The notes under the pieces are model-generated. The model saw only the letters and a list, made by a program, of their open reading frames with translations. It was not told the DNA's origin and searched no databases. A program made the position numbers and the translations under genes. From Rhodococcus opacus (GTDB taxonomy: Bacteria > Actinomycetota > Actinomycetes > Mycobacteriales > Mycobacteriaceae), in the NCBI RefSeq assembly GCF_012396235.1, contig NZ_JAAXPA010000019.1:79076-143075 (forward strand): a DNA stretch of 64,000 nt, given 5' to 3'. The stretch's first letter is position 1. The number at the start of each line of letters is the position of its first letter. Below, one piece after another: positions 20,475 through 30,575 of the stretch.

Positions 20475-21890
20475 TCAGCCGAGCAACGCGTCGACGAAGG
20501 CGCCCGGCTCGAACGGCGCCAGATCGTCGGCGCCCTCACCGAGCCCGACGAGCTTCACGGGAACCCCCAGTTCGTGCTGAACCTGGAACACGATGCCGCC
20601 CTTGGCGGTGCCGTCGAGCTTGGTGAGGACCACACCGGTGATGTCGACGACCTCGGCGAACACCCGCGCCTGCGCGAGGCCGTTCTGGCCGATGGTCGCG
20701 TCGAGGACGAGGAGCACGTCGTCGACCGAGGCCTTCTTCTCGATGACCCGCTTCACCTTGCCGAGCTCGTCCATCAGTCCCGTCTTCGTGTGGAGCCGGC
20801 CGGCGGTATCGATCAGCACGACGTCGACGCCGGTATCGATTCCCTTGGACACGGCGTCGAACGCGACGGCCGCCGGATCTGCGGCTTCCTTCCCGCGCAC
20901 CACCTCGGCGCCCACTCGCTCGGCCCACGTCTGCAATTGGTCCGCGGCGGCGGCACGGAACGTGTCGGCGGCACCGAGCAGGACGCGCCTGCCGTCGGCC
21001 ACGAGCACCCGTGCGAGCTTGCCGGTCGTGGTGGTCTTGCCGGTGCCGTTCACACCGACGACCAGCAGGACCGCCGGGTGGTCGTCGTGCGGCAGGGCAC
21101 GGATCGAGCGATCGAGTTCCGGCCGGAGTTCGGCGACCAGGACTTCACGCAGCAGCGCGCGGGCATCGGCCTCGGTGCGGACGCTGCGCGATGCCATCTG
21201 CTCACGCAGCGACGTGACGATCTTCGTGGTGGTCGCCGAGCCGAGGTCGGCGATGAGGAGCGTGTCCTCCACCTCTTCCCAGGAGTCCTCGTCGAGATCA
21301 CCACCACCGAGCAGTCCGAGCAGGCTCTTGCCCACCGCGGACTGGGAACGGGACAGCCGCCCCCGCAGGCGGTCGAGCCGTCCTTCGGTGGGGGCGATGA
21401 CGTCGAGCACCGGCACGGCGGCAGCCGGTTCGGGTTCGGGTGCGGGCGCGACCTCGGGTTCCGCTTCGACCTCCGGCGCGACGACCGGCTCGTAGGTGAC
21501 CGGCTCCGCCGGGGCCGTCGGCTTCTCCGGGGCCTTCTCCGGGGCCTTCTCAGGGGCCTTCTCAGGGGCCTTCTCCGGCGCCGGGGGCGCGACGACCTCG
21601 GGTTCGGGCGCGGCCACCTCGGGTTCGGGCGCCGGTTTCGGCAGAACCGGCTCGGGCGCAGGCGGACGCGGCGGTGCCGTCGCCGTCGACCCCTGGCTGA
21701 AGTTGAACCCGCCGTCCGCCCGGTAACTGCCCGAACGGTCCTTCTCCGCCGTGGTGACCTGCGGGGTGTCCGGCGCCTTCAGGGAAATCCGGCGACGCCG
21801 ATACAGCAGGGACCCGACGACGAGAACGACGAGAAGTACGGCCAGTGCGGCCGCGATGGCAATCCAAGCTCCGGTAGTCACGCCGCCCAT
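20475..21890 (-). CDS. ftsY: Signal recognition particle receptor FtsY
   Basis: A 471-residue SRP receptor GTPase. Residues 5-28 are a hydrophobic N-terminal anchor (TGAWIAIAAALAVLLVVLVV), typical of actinobacterial FtsY. A long Pro/Glu/Ala-rich linker (about 30-175) contains four EKAP repeats. The NG domain follows: VVGVNGTGKTTTTGKLARVL (P-loop), LIDTAGRLHTK, LTKLDGTAKGG and the terminal GLGEGADDLAPF. It lies downstream of smc (66-bp gap) on the same strand; the region upstream of the next gene amtB separates the two units. Confidence 0.97.
   Translation of the reverse strand: MGGVTTGAWIAIAAALAVLLVVLVVGSLLYRRRRISLKAPDTPQVTTAEKDRSGSYRADGGFNFSQGSTATAPPRPPAPEPVLPKPAPEPEVAAPEPEVVAPPAPEKAPEKAPEKAPEKAPEKPTAPAEPVTYEPVVAPEVEAEPEVAPAPEPEPAAAVPVLDVIAPTEGRLDRLRGRLSRSQSAVGKSLLGLLGGGDLDEDSWEEVEDTLLIADLGSATTTKIVTSLREQMASRSVRTEADARALLREVLVAELRPELDRSIRALPHDDHPAVLLVVGVNGTGKTTTTGKLARVLVADGRRVLLGAADTFRAAAADQLQTWAERVGAEVVRGKEAADPAAVAFDAVSKGIDTGVDVVLIDTAGRLHTKTGLMDELGKVKRVIEKKASVDDVLLVLDATIGQNGLAQARVFAEVVDITGVVLTKLDGTAKGGIVFQVQHELGVPVKLVGLGEGADDLAPFEPGAFVDALLG
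21529..21576 (-). repeat. Four 12-bp tandem repeats in ftsY
   Basis: Four direct 12-bp units (ggggccttctcc with final base C/A variation) encode EKAP repeats in the disordered linker of FtsY. Units are in frame, so copy-number change alters only linker length. Confidence 0.85.
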
Positions 21891-21956
21891 TGTTTCAGGC
21901 TCCGGATTTCGTCGCGCACTGCCTTCCCGCCCGCGCCGTCCCGGAGCGGGTCGAAA

Positions 21957-24900
21957 TCAGGCGTCCGCGGCCGCCATGTCCTGGCCACGGAGCCGCTGGG
22001 AGATGACGGTGGTGATGCCGTCGCCGCGCATGCTGACGCCGTAGAGCGCGTCGGCCACCTCCATCGTCGGCTTCTGGTGGGTGATGACGATCAGCTGCGA
22101 CTTCTCCCGCAACTGCTCGAACAACCCGATGAGACGACGCAGGTTCGTGTCGTCCAGCGCGGCCTCCACCTCGTCCATCACATAGAAAGGGGACGGCCTG
22201 GCCCGGAAGATCGCCACGAGCATCGCCACCGCCGTCAAAGACTTCTCGCCACCGGACAGCAGCGACAGCCGCTTGACCTTCTTGCCGGGCGGGCGGGCCT
22301 CCACCTCGATTCCGGTGGTCAGCATGTTCGACGGGTCGGTGAGCACCAGCCTGCCCTCACCACCGGGGAACAGCTTCGCGAACACTTGCACGAATTCGCG
22401 TTCGACGTCCGAATAGGCCTCGGTGAACACCTGCAGGATGCGGGCATCGACGTCGGCCACCACACCGAGGAGATCCTTGCGGGCGGTCTTCACGTCCTCG
22501 AGTTGAGTCGAGAGGAAGTTGTAGCGCTCCTCGAGTGCGGCGAACTCCTCGAGTGCCAGGGGGTTGACCTTGCCGAGCGTCGCCAGGTCCTTCTCGGCAC
22601 GTTTCGCGCGACGTTCCTGCGTGGCGCGGTCGTACGGAATCGGTGCGGGCATCGTGACCTGCTCGCCGCGCTCTTTCGCCTGCTCGTACTCCTCCATCTC
22701 GAGTGCGGACGGCGGCAGCGCGACATCGGGGCCGTATTCGGCGATCAGATCGTCCAGGCCGATCCCGTGCTGTTCGAGGATCGCCTCCTCGAGCTGCTCG
22801 ATGCGCAGCGCGGCCTGGGCGCGAGCCACCTCGTCGCGGTGCACGGCATCGGTGAGCGACGCCAGCTGTCCGGTCAGCTGACGCACCCTTTCCTTCACCT
22901 GTTCGAGTTGGGTCGTCCGCTCGGTGCGCGCCCGGGCGAGTTCGTCACGGTGCGCCATCGCGGCGTCGACGACGTCACCGAGGTGCTCGGCGACCCGCTG
23001 TCCCGACTCGGCGACCGCCGCCGCGACGGCGGCCGCGTTCTGGCGGGCCTTCATCACGCGTTCGGCGCGGGCGCGCGCGTCGCGTTCCACCTGTGCGGCG
23101 CGGCGCAGGGAGTCGGCCTTGCCGCGCACCGACTCGGCGCGCTCCTCGGCCGTGCGCACGGACAGCCGGGCTTCCACTTCCACGGCCCGCACTTCGGCCA
23201 GTGCGGCGGCCGCCATTTCACGATCGATGCTCGTCGTGTCGGAACCGCCCGTGTCGGCGCCGGCGGGCGACCCGTCCTGTTCCGCCAGGCGCAGCCGTTC
23301 CTCGAGTTCGGCGAGCGCGGTCAGTGTGTCCTCGCGGCCGCTCTCGGCCTTGTCGCGCTGCGCCATGAGCCGATCGGATTCTGCGTGCGCGGCCCGCGCG
23401 GCCTGGCCGAGGCGGCCGAGGCGCTCGTAGATGGCGGACATCGCGGCGTCGGACTCGTTCAGCGCGGCCAGTGCCTGCTCGGCGTTCTCCTGGCGGTCGG
23501 CCTGTTCCGCGACCGCGCCGGACAGTGCCGCGAACAGTTCCTCGGCGCGACGTTCGGCGCGGGCGAGATCCTGCACCGAGTTGTCGATGGCGGCCTGGAC
23601 CTCGAGGGTGCTCGGCTGACGGTCCGATCCGCCGCTCATCCAGCCCGCTCCGAGGAGATCTCCGTCGCGGGTGACGGCGCGCACGTCGGGCCTGCGCCGG
23701 ACGGTTTCGACGGCGTCGTCGAGGGAATCGACCACGACCACTCCAGCCAGGAGCGCCGCGAGTCCGGTCCGCAGTTCGGCAGGGCAGTCGATGACGTCGA
23801 CGGCCCACCGGGCGCCGGAGTCCAGGTGTCCGCCGTTCGGCGCCGCCAGATCGGTTCCGATGACCAGGGACGCCCGACCGCTGTCCGTCTCCTTCAGCGC
23901 ACCGACTGCGCTACGGGCGGCGTCGAGGGATTCGGCGACGACGGCGTCGGCGGCGGGGCCCATGGCGGCCGCGACGGCGCCCTCGTACCCCTTCTCGACG
24001 GTGATGAGGCCACCGATCGGTCCGCGGATGCCGTGTTCGCCGCGATTCTCGACGAGCCAGCCGGCGCCGTCCTTGCGTTCGAGGCCCATCGACAGTGCGT
24101 CGATCCGGGCACGCAGGGATGCCACTTCCTGCCCGGCTGCGCGCTCCTCGGCCTGGAGTTCGGTGACGCGTTCGGTGATCAGGCGCAGTGCCTCGACGGC
24201 ACGCTCGTGGTGGGAATCCAGTCCGAGCTCGCCGGCGTCGAGGTCACCGATCTCGTCCTGGACGACCTCGAACTCTGACTGTGCCGCGTCGCCGCGCTGG
24301 CGGGCCTCCTCGATCGCGACGGTCAGCCGGGACACTTCGGCGTCGACGGAGTCGGCGCGGGTGCGCAGCGTGTCGACCTGGCCGGACAGCCGGGCCAGGC
24401 CTTCACGGCGGTCGGCGATCGCCCGGACCGCTGCCATGTGGGCTCGTTCCGCCTCGGCGGCGGTCTCCTCCCCCAGTGCCAGCTGCTCCTTGGCCGCGTC
24501 CAGCGCCGCGCGCGCCATCTCGACGGCTTCGACGAGCTCCATTTCCTCCGCGGCGATCCGGTCGGCGCGGGCCTCCATCTCGTCGGGATCCTGACCGCGG
24601 TTCGCGGAGGGCTCGGCGTCGAGGTGACGCGCCCGCTCGCGGGCGATGCGGATGGTCGCGTTGACGCGCTCGGCGAGTGCCGACAGCTGGAACCAGGTCT
24701 GCGCGGCCGCTTCCGCACCCGGTGTGAGCCTCGACAGTTCCTGTTCGTGCCGTCCCAGCTCGAGATTGGCTTCGTCGAGTGCCTCGGTGACCTGGTCGTG
24801 CTGCTCTCGCGCGATCTTCTCGTCCTGAGCCTGGCTGGCCAGGTCCTCGCGTCGCGTGACCAGGTCGTCCGCGGCGAGCCGCAGCTTCGCGTCGCGGAGG

Positions 24901-25562
24901 TCGGCCTGCACGGTCTGGGCGCGGCGTGCCACCTCGGCCTGCCGTCCGAGTGGTTTGAGCTGGCGCCGCAGTTCCGCCGTGAGGTCGTTCAGGCGCGCCA
25001 GGTTGGCCTGCATCGCGTCGAGTTTGCGGACCGCCTTTTCCTTGCGTTTGCGGTGCTTGAGGACACCGGCTGCTTCCTCGATGAACGCGCGCCGGTCCTC
25101 CGGACGGGATTCGAGGATGGCGGCGAGGCGACCCTGACCGACGATCACGTGCATCTCCCGGCCGATGCCGGAGTCGCTGAGCAGTTCCTGCACGTCCATC
25201 AGCCGGCACGAGCTGCCGTTGATCTCGTATTCGCCGGCTCCGTCGCGGAACATGCGCCGGGTGATCGACACCTCGGAGTAGTCGATCGGCAGGGCGCCGT
25301 CGGAGTTGTCGATGGTCAGCGTGACCTCGGCGCGTCCGAGGGGCGCCCGCCCGGCGGTGCCGGCGAAGATGACGTCTTCCATCTTGCCGCCGCGCAGCGC
25401 CTTCGCCCCCTGCTCGCCCATCACCCAGGTGAGCGCGTCGACGACGTTGGACTTACCCGACCCGTTGGGCCCCACGACACAGGTGATTCCCGGCTCGAAT
25501 CGCAGAGTCGTTGCGGACGCAAAGGATTTGAATCCCTTCAGCGTCAGACTCTTCAGATGCAT
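21957..25562 (-). CDS. smc: Chromosome segregation ATPase SMC
   Basis: A 1201-residue SMC protein. The Walker A site GPNGSGKSN is at 31-39; long coiled coils flank a hinge (about 505-660, with [20 protein letters not shown]); the C-terminal head has the [14 protein letters not shown] signature and the Walker [14 protein letters not shown] near 1120-1135. Coils contain many Ala/Arg/Glu heptads. SMC with ScpAB organises and separates chromosomes. It is preceded by the acylphosphatase gene (22 bp) and followed by ftsY, an order shared with mycobacteria. Very long antisense open frames here are high-GC artefacts. Confidence 0.98.
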   Translation of the reverse strand: MHLKSLTLKGFKSFASATTLRFEPGITCVVGPNGSGKSNVVDALTWVMGEQGAKALRGGKMEDVIFAGTAGRAPLGRAEVTLTIDNSDGALPIDYSEVSITRRMFRDGAGEYEINGSSCRLMDVQELLSDSGIGREMHVIVGQGRLAAILESRPEDRRAFIEEAAGVLKHRKRKEKAVRKLDAMQANLARLNDLTAELRRQLKPLGRQAEVARRAQTVQADLRDAKLRLAADDLVTRREDLASQAQDEKIAREQHDQVTEALDEANLELGRHEQELSRLTPGAEAAAQTWFQLSALAERVNATIRIARERARHLDAEPSANRGQDPDEMEARADRIAAEEMELVEAVEMARAALDAAKEQLALGEETAAEAERAHMAAVRAIADRREGLARLSGQVDTLRTRADSVDAEVSRLTVAIEEARQRGDAAQSEFEVVQDEIGDLDAGELGLDSHHERAVEALRLITERVTELQAEERAAGQEVASLRARIDALSMGLERKDGAGWLVENRGEHGIRGPIGGLITVEKGYEGAVAAAMGPAADAVVAESLDAARSAVGALKETDSGRASLVIGTDLAAPNGGHLDSGARWAVDVIDCPAELRTGLAALLAGVVVVDSLDDAVETVRRRPDVRAVTRDGDLLGAGWMSGGSDRQPSTLEVQAAIDNSVQDLARAERRAEELFAALSGAVAEQADRQENAEQALAALNESDAAMSAIYERLGRLGQAARAAHAESDRLMAQRDKAESGREDTLTALAELEERLRLAEQDGSPAGADTGGSDTTSIDREMAAAALAEVRAVEVEARLSVRTAEERAESVRGKADSLRRAAQVERDARARAERVMKARQNAAAVAAAVAESGQRVAEHLGDVVDAAMAHRDELARARTERTTQLEQVKERVRQLTGQLASLTDAVHRDEVARAQAALRIEQLEEAILEQHGIGLDDLIAEYGPDVALPPSALEMEEYEQAKERGEQVTMPAPIPYDRATQERRAKRAEKDLATLGKVNPLALEEFAALEERYNFLSTQLEDVKTARKDLLGVVADVDARILQVFTEAYSDVEREFVQVFAKLFPGGEGRLVLTDPSNMLTTGIEVEARPPGKKVKRLSLLSGGEKSLTAVAMLVAIFRARPSPFYVMDEVEAALDDTNLRRLIGLFEQLREKSQLIVITHQKPTMEVADALYGVSMRGDGITTVISQRLRGQDMAAADA

Positions 25563-25584
25563 GACGGAGAACTTTACCTGCGGT

Positions 25585-25863
25585 TCACCGTTCCACGAAC
25601 CCGGTGAGGTCGCCGCGGGCGGAATCCCATTGCTCCACGACGAGATCCACCGCGCCCGGCGTGTCTCCCGACCGCAGCAGCGTCAGGAGGGTCTCCAGCT
25701 TGTCGCGAGGCCCCTCGGCGATGACGAGCACGCGGCCGTCCTTCTGGTTGGCCGCGTATCCGACGAGGCCGAGTTCCAGCGCGCGGGCGCGGGTCCACCA
25801 CCGGAATCCCACACCCTGCACGAATCCGTGCACCCACGCGGTCATTCTCTCCATGTCCGTCAC
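25585..25863 (-). CDS. Acylphosphatase
   Basis: A 92-residue acylphosphatase that hydrolyses carboxyl-phosphate mixed anhydrides. The signature [15 protein letters not shown] contains the phosphate-binding Arg, and the catalytic Asn is in [11 protein letters not shown]. The GTG at 25863 overlaps the preceding propeller gene stop as GTGA, favouring that start; ATG codons at 25854 and 25845 are alternatives. It lies 22 bp before smc, matching Rv2922A in M. tuberculosis. Confidence 0.93.
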   Translation of the reverse strand: MTDMERMTAWVHGFVQGVGFRWWTRARALELGLVGYAANQKDGRVLVIAEGPRDKLETLLTLLRSGDTPGAVDLVVEQWDSARGDLTGFVER

Positions 25864-26792
25864 GACCGTTCGAGTTTGTAGATCTTCCCGGTGAAGCTGG
25901 TGGCGTAGAGCGCGTCCGGATCCCAGCCCGGCCCGGCGCCGAACCGCACCGACGACACCAGCGGCAGCCCGGACGCGAGGGCGCAGCTCTCCCCCGTCGT
26001 GGGATCGACCCGCACCACTTTGCCGCCGCCGTTGTAGGCGACGTAGACGATGCCGTCCGGTCCGACGGTGAGATCGTCGGCCGCGTTGAGGGGCCCGGAG
26101 CCGGGCAGTTCGACCGACACGACGGGACCGCTCAGGTCGTCTTCGCGGAGGATGCGCAGCGTGGTGGTCGTGTCGAACGTCGTCACCGTGTAGACGTTGC
26201 CGTCGTGCGCGGCGAGACCGTCGACCGTTCCCAGATCGGTGCGCACGACCTCCGGTGTATGGGGATCCGCGGCGGGGACGCGGGTCAGCCCCGCCCCGGA
26301 GCCCAGATTCCGGGCGGTGAGAATGTCTCCGTTACTCAGCCGGACCAGCCCGTTCGGCATGACCAGCCCCTCGGCCACGGTTCGTCTGTCACTCGTGGCG
26401 AGGTTCACGACGTCGACCGTGCCGTTCGCCGAGCCCGTGACCCCGGCGGCGAAGGAGTTCCCCGTGGCGAAGTACGCGTCGGCACCGTCCACGGCGATTC
26501 CGCCGGGCGACTCGACCTCGGGCACGATCGGGGTGACGGTGCCGTCGGGGGCGACCCCGTCGAGGGCTCCGCCGCCGACCAGGCCTGTTCGCGACACCAG
26601 CATGGTGCCCGCCCCGTCGAAGGCCAGGTTCTCGAGAACCCCCGCCCCGGACGCCACCTCCGACACCGACCACGGGGTGCACGCGCCGCCGGGCGGCGAG
26701 AACGCGGGCCCAGCGGCCGCGGGCGCGACCACGAGCAGACCCGCGCAGAGCGCCGCCCCGCCCGCGAGCGCGGCCAGCTCACGCCGCATCAT
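25860..26792 (-). CDS. Exported six-bladed beta-propeller protein, ScyD/ScyE or SMP-30-like
   Basis: A 310-residue protein with an N-terminal signal peptide (MMRRELAALAGGAALCAGLL, cleavage likely after VAPAAA). The mature part consists of repeated blades with motifs such as GIAVDGADAYFATG, NGLVRLSNGDILTARN, DGLAAHDGNVYTVT and DDLTVGPDGIVYVAYNGG, characteristic of NHL/SMP-30-like propellers and of the ScyD/ScyE family. Ligand and enzymatic activity are unknown. The ATG overlaps the osmC stop by 4 nt (ATGA) and its own stop overlaps the acylphosphatase start, so an exported protein is inserted into a cytosolic coupled unit. Confidence 0.85.
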   Translation of the reverse strand: MMRRELAALAGGAALCAGLLVVAPAAAGPAFSPPGGACTPWSVSEVASGAGVLENLAFDGAGTMLVSRTGLVGGGALDGVAPDGTVTPIVPEVESPGGIAVDGADAYFATGNSFAAGVTGSANGTVDVVNLATSDRRTVAEGLVMPNGLVRLSNGDILTARNLGSGAGLTRVPAADPHTPEVVRTDLGTVDGLAAHDGNVYTVTTFDTTTTLRILREDDLSGPVVSVELPGSGPLNAADDLTVGPDGIVYVAYNGGGKVVRVDPTTGESCALASGLPLVSSVRFGAGPGWDPDALYATSFTGKIYKLERS

Positions 26793-27229
26793 GCTTCTCT
26801 CTCGACGGTCAGCGTCACTTTCGTCCCGGCCTTCAGCGTCCGCCCGACCGTGCAGACCTTGTCCACCGACCGTTCCACGAGCGCCACCAGACGCTCCTGC
26901 GCATCGGCGTCGAGTTCGCTGAGGTCCAGCTCCATGACCTCGTCCAGCTGCGGGTACACCTCGTTCTCCCGGTCCGCGGCACCGGACACCCGGATGGTGG
27001 CGTCGTAGTTGTCGCCCAGCCGCCGCGACAGCGGGAAGTCCGAGCTCATTCCGCTGCACGCGGCGAGTGCGATCTTCAGGAGTTCCCCGGGGGTGAACAC
27101 GCCCTCCACGCCCTCGGAGCCGATCAGGACCTCGGCGCCGCGCGAGCTGCGGCCGGTGTACCGCCGGGTGCCCGTTCGCTCGACCCACAGTGAGGTGGGC
27201 GCCGTCGTGTCGGAAGTCTGTTCTGCCAT
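26789..27229 (-). CDS. OsmC family peroxiredoxin-like protein
   Basis: A 146-residue OsmC/Ohr-superfamily protein. It contains LKIALAACSGMSSDFPLSRR (about 50-70) with the conserved peroxidatic-type Cys, but the second Cys occurs only as DKVCTVGRTLKAG near residue 130, as in OsmC-type members. Such proteins reduce organic hydroperoxides. Position between mutM and smc matches Rv2923c. It begins a coupled chain osmC-propeller-acylphosphatase-smc. A 147-bp gap separates it from the divergent PPOX gene. Confidence 0.93.
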   Translation of the reverse strand: MAEQTSDTTAPTSLWVERTGTRRYTGRSSRGAEVLIGSEGVEGVFTPGELLKIALAACSGMSSDFPLSRRLGDNYDATIRVSGAADRENEVYPQLDEVMELDLSELDADAQERLVALVERSVDKVCTVGRTLKAGTKVTLTVEREA

Positions 27230-27376
27230 GCGCTCAATCCTGCCACCGATCCACGCACCACCAGGTAGGTGGGTGGGCGGCAGTGGTTTCCGCGCAATTG
27301 TGAACGAGGATTCTCAGCAGAGGGAACCGGTGGGCCGTAGGGTGAACCGACCAATGACGCCGAGACGTAGCGGGGA

Positions 27377-28081
27377 ATGCAGATGGGCCAGATCGGTAGT
27401 GCGGGAGAGCGCCAACTTCAGTCCGAGTACGGGACCGAGGATCGTGCCGCCAAGTTCTACGCGGATCAGATGCTGGACCATCTCAATCCGACGATGATCG
27501 AGTTCATCGGACGCCAGGAGATCGCCTTCATCGCCACCGCCGACGCGTCCGGCGAATGCGACAACAGTCTGCGCGCCGGGACACCGGGATTCATGCACGT
27601 CATCGACTCGAAGACCCTCGCGTACCCGGAGTACCGCGGCAACGGCGTGATGGCGAGCCTCGGCAACATCCGGGAAAACCCGCACGTCGGAATCATTCTC
27701 GTGGACTTCGTGCAGGACCTCATCGGACTGCACGTGAACGGTTCGGCCCGGATCGTCGAAGACCCGGTCCTCCGCTCCGACATCGCGGATCTGCCTGCGG
27801 ACCACACGAACGGCCGGATCCCGGAACGCTGGGTGGTGGTGGAGGTGGAGGAGGCATACATCCACTGCCGAAAGCACATTCCGAGAATGGCACCGGACCC
27901 CCGCCACCGCGAATGGGGCACCGACGACGTGAAACGCAAGGGCGGCGACTACTTCGACGCCAAGGCGACACCGCGCCACGACACCGACGGACAGTTCGCC
28001 GACGAGCCCGTGACCGCCGAACTCACACAGACGATTTCGCCGGGCTTCTCCGTGGGGCCGGCTGGCACTTCGGGCAACTGA
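27377..28081 (+). CDS. Pyridoxamine 5'-phosphate oxidase-family flavin-binding protein
   Basis: A 234-residue protein with the split-barrel PPOX/FMN-binding fold: [20 protein letters not shown] (residues 44-63), then [21 protein letters not shown] and [13 protein letters not shown]. The cofactor could be FMN, F420 or haem; sequence alone does not decide. A C-terminal extension of about 40 residues is polar. It is the only plus-strand gene among the surrounding minus-strand block. Its last 59 bp overlap the 3' end of convergent mutM. An alternative ATG two codons downstream may be used. Confidence 0.85.
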   Translation: MQMGQIGSAGERQLQSEYGTEDRAAKFYADQMLDHLNPTMIEFIGRQEIAFIATADASGECDNSLRAGTPGFMHVIDSKTLAYPEYRGNGVMASLGNIRENPHVGIILVDFVQDLIGLHVNGSARIVEDPVLRSDIADLPADHTNGRIPERWVVVEVEEAYIHCRKHIPRMAPDPRHREWGTDDVKRKGGDYFDAKATPRHDTDGQFADEPVTAELTQTISPGFSVGPAGTSGN

Positions 28082-28901
28082 ACGACGAGCGGTTCATGAA
28101 TTTCTCCCGCCGGATCGCGGTGCCGCACCGCGGGCACGGGCGATCCTCCTGACCGTAGGCGGACAGCGAACGGTCGAAATAGCCCGACTCGCCGTTGACG
28201 TTCACGTAGAGCGCGTCGAAGGACGTGCCGCCCTGCGTGAGTGCCTCACGCATGACCTCCCGGGCGGCCGTGAGCAGTTCACGGACCTTGGGACCACTCA
28301 CCCTGTCAGTGAGCCGATTTCCGTGGATCTGTGCGCGCCACAGCGCCTCGTCCGCGTAGATGTTGCCGATGCCGGAGACGACGGTCTGGTCGAGAAGCGC
28401 ACGCTTGATCTCGGTGTGCTTGCCGCGCACGACCTTCACGGTCGCCGCGAGGTCGAACCGCGGATCCAGTGGGTCACGGGCGATGTGCGCCACCGAGTCC
28501 GGCACGAGCGAGCCGTCGACGTCGACGAGCGGTGCCAGCGCCCAGCCCCCGAACGTCCGCTGGTCGACGAACCGGAGGTCGAGACCGGAATCGAGCCGGG
28601 CACGGATGCGCAGATGCTTCTCGGTCGGCAATTCCGGTGGCTGCACGAGCATTTGACCACTCATGCCGAGATGCACCACGAGAGCGACCGTGCTGGGTTC
28701 GAGGACCAGCCACAGATACTTTCCACGACGGTCGGCGCTCACGATGCGTTCGCCGGTGAGCTGTCCGGCGAGGTCTGCGGCGCCGGGCAGATGACGCCGG
28801 ATCGCCCGCGGGTGCAGGATGTCGACGGAATCGATCGACGCCCCCACGATATGGCGTTCGAGTCCGCGCCGGACCACCTCGACTTCGGGCAGTTCAGGCA
28901 C
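28023..28901 (-). CDS. mutM: Formamidopyrimidine-DNA glycosylase (Fpg)
   Basis: A 292-residue glycosylase/AP lyase that removes 8-oxoguanine. The N-terminal [13 protein letters not shown] supplies the catalytic Pro2 and Glu3; a conserved RRGKYLWL block contains the Lys of the active site; the H2TH segment is [18 protein letters not shown], and the zinc finger is CPRCGT ... CPKC. The C-terminus runs about 15 residues beyond the finger and overlaps the convergent PPOX gene. The start overlaps the rnc stop by 8 nt, so both are co-translated. Confidence 0.97.
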   Translation of the reverse strand: MPELPEVEVVRRGLERHIVGASIDSVDILHPRAIRRHLPGAADLAGQLTGERIVSADRRGKYLWLVLEPSTVALVVHLGMSGQMLVQPPELPTEKHLRIRARLDSGLDLRFVDQRTFGGWALAPLVDVDGSLVPDSVAHIARDPLDPRFDLAATVKVVRGKHTEIKRALLDQTVVSGIGNIYADEALWRAQIHGNRLTDRVSGPKVRELLTAAREVMREALTQGGTSFDALYVNVNGESGYFDRSLSAYGQEDRPCPRCGTAIRREKFMNRSSFSCPKCQPAPRRSPAKSSV

Positions 28902-29652
28902 TGACGTCGTCGGCCGCTACGTCGGGGCCTGCGTCGGACAACGCATTCCACGCCGTGCTCGCAGCCTTCTGCTCGGCCTCTTTCTTGGAGCGGCCGATAC
29001 CGACGCCGAGGGGCTTGCCGCCGACGATCACAGTGGCGGTGAACTCCTTGTCGTGGTCCGGGCCGGTCGCGGTGATCTCGTACGCCGGGACACCGACGCC
29101 ACGCTCCGCGGTCAACTCCTGCAGACTCGTCTTCCAGTCCAGACCCGCACCGAGACGGGGGGCCCGCTGGAGGAGGTCGCTGAAGAGGTCGAGTACGACG
29201 CGTCGCGCCGTATCGATGCCGTGCTCGAGGTGGATGGCGCCGAGAATCGACTCCATGCCATCGGCCAGGATGCTCGGCTTGTCACGGCCACCGGTCATCT
29301 CCTCGCCCTTACCGAGCAGGAGATGGGCACCGAGGCCGCCCTCACCGAGACTGCGGGCCACCTCCGCGAGCGCGTGCATGTTGACGATGCTCGCACGGAT
29401 CTTCGCGAGGTCGCCCTCGGACTTGTCCGGATGCGCAAGGTAGAGCTTCTCGGTGACGGTGACTCCGAGCACGGAGTCGCCGAGAAATTCGAGACGCTCG
29501 TTGGTGGGCAGACCACCGTTCTCGTACGCATACGAGCGGTGCGTCAACGCCAAGGTGAGCAGCGAAGGCTCGATTTCTACGCCGAGGGCGGCGAGGAGGG
29601 AAGCATGATCCTCCTCGCCGCCGGCGGGTGTATTACTGATGTCGCTCGTCAC
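28894..29652 (-). CDS. rnc: Ribonuclease III
   Basis: A 252-residue dsRNA endonuclease. The catalytic signature [20 protein letters not shown] (46-65 region) and the second carboxylate pair in [16 protein letters not shown] are present, followed by a dsRNA-binding domain ending in [20 protein letters not shown] place the start at GTG 29652, which has GGAG about 11 nt upstream and gives a normal length; the upstream continuation of the frame is Arg-rich shadow. It sits between rpmF and mutM, 19 bp after rpmF. Confidence 0.95.
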   Translation of the reverse strand: MTSDISNTPAGGEEDHASLLAALGVEIEPSLLTLALTHRSYAYENGGLPTNERLEFLGDSVLGVTVTEKLYLAHPDKSEGDLAKIRASIVNMHALAEVARSLGEGGLGAHLLLGKGEEMTGGRDKPSILADGMESILGAIHLEHGIDTARRVVLDLFSDLLQRAPRLGAGLDWKTSLQELTAERGVGVPAYEITATGPDHDKEFTATVIVGGKPLGVGIGRSKKEAEQKAASTAWNALSDAGPDVAADDVSA

Positions 29653-29671
29653 AACGCCTCTCCGCGGAGAA

Positions 29672-29854
29672 CTAGACGGCGGCAGTGACCTGGCGGCCCT
29701 TGTATGTGCCACACGACGGGCACGCGACGTGGGGCAGCGTCTTCTCGCCGCAGCCACGGTTGGGGCAGGTGACGAGAGTAGGCACAGTGGTCTTCCACTG
29801 GCTGCGACGCGACCTCGTGTTGGATCGCGACATTCTGCGCTTGGGGACAGCCAC
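29672..29854 (-). CDS. rpmF: 50S ribosomal protein L32
   Basis: A 60-residue L32 beginning [20 protein letters not shown]. Four cysteines in the [20 protein letters not shown] segment form a zinc ribbon, so this is the zinc-binding (C+) form. It lies 2 bp after the DUF177 gene, the usual yceD-rpmF pairing, and 19 bp before rnc. Confidence 0.97.
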   Translation of the reverse strand: MAVPKRRMSRSNTRSRRSQWKTTVPTLVTCPNRGCGEKTLPHVACPSCGTYKGRQVTAAV

Positions 29855-29856
29855 TT

Positions 29857-30471
29857 CTACTTCTCCTCGGCTTCGGTGTTCACAAGATTCTTGCTGGGTT
29901 CTGATTCCACGCCAAATTTGGCTGCAAGACCAGCCCAGCGAGGATCAAGTATGTCATGCCCATGGCCAGATTCGGCAATCGCCAGGCGAACGCCACATTC
30001 TGGGCACAATCCTTGGCAGTCGTCACTGCAGAGCGGCTGCAATGGCAGTGCGAGGCCGACGGCATCGATCACGACGGGTTCGAGATCGATCTCGTCGTCC
30101 ACGACGTGATAGACCTCCCCCTCCTCCGTGGTCTCTTCCGTAGTGCTGTCCGGGTATGCGAACAGCTCCGTGAGAGTCAGGTCCACCGTGTCGGAGAACG
30201 GCTCGAGACATCTCGAGCACTCCCCCACGGTGTCGGCTCGCAACGAACCGGTGACCAGGACCCCCTCGGATACGGCCTCCAATCGGAGATCGAGATCGAT
30301 CTCCGATCCTTCCTCGATGGCGATCAGGTCGAGACCGATGCGCTGTGGCGCCGTCACCACCCGTTCCACGGTGCGCATCGAACCGGGACGACGGCCGAGT
30401 TTGACCGTGTCCAGCACGAAGTCCGCGTCCCGTCGGGAACGCGATGAGCTGTGGCGATGGGATGACAACAA
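29857..30471 (-). CDS. DUF177 (YceD-like) protein
   Basis: A 204-residue YceD/DUF177 protein. Such proteins are linked to 23S rRNA accumulation and always lie beside rpmF. An N-terminal Ser/Arg-rich stretch precedes [25 protein letters not shown] and the [13 protein letters not shown] cluster could bind zinc; a final [11 protein letters not shown] motif is typical. It may start at the first ATG or slightly downstream since the first 15 residues are low complexity. The 104-bp gap before it may contain a promoter for yceD-rpmF-rnc-mutM. Confidence 0.93.
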   Translation of the reverse strand: MLSSHRHSSSRSRRDADFVLDTVKLGRRPGSMRTVERVVTAPQRIGLDLIAIEEGSEIDLDLRLEAVSEGVLVTGSLRADTVGECSRCLEPFSDTVDLTLTELFAYPDSTTEETTEEGEVYHVVDDEIDLEPVVIDAVGLALPLQPLCSDDCQGLCPECGVRLAIAESGHGHDILDPRWAGLAAKFGVESEPSKNLVNTEAEEK

Positions 30472-30575
30472 ACTTCACTTTCGAGAAAAGGGAAACGACA
30501 AAGGGCAACCACTCCACGATACGCAATCTGCGCGGTGGAGCCAAATTCGATCGAGTGCGGCGACCCGACCGTCGC

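Noticed and set aside
20385..24278. A 1297-codon open frame on the plus strand opposite ftsY and smc
   Set aside because: It is antisense to two certain genes, has no domain and is Gly/Arg/Val-rich; it results from high GC with few stop codons.
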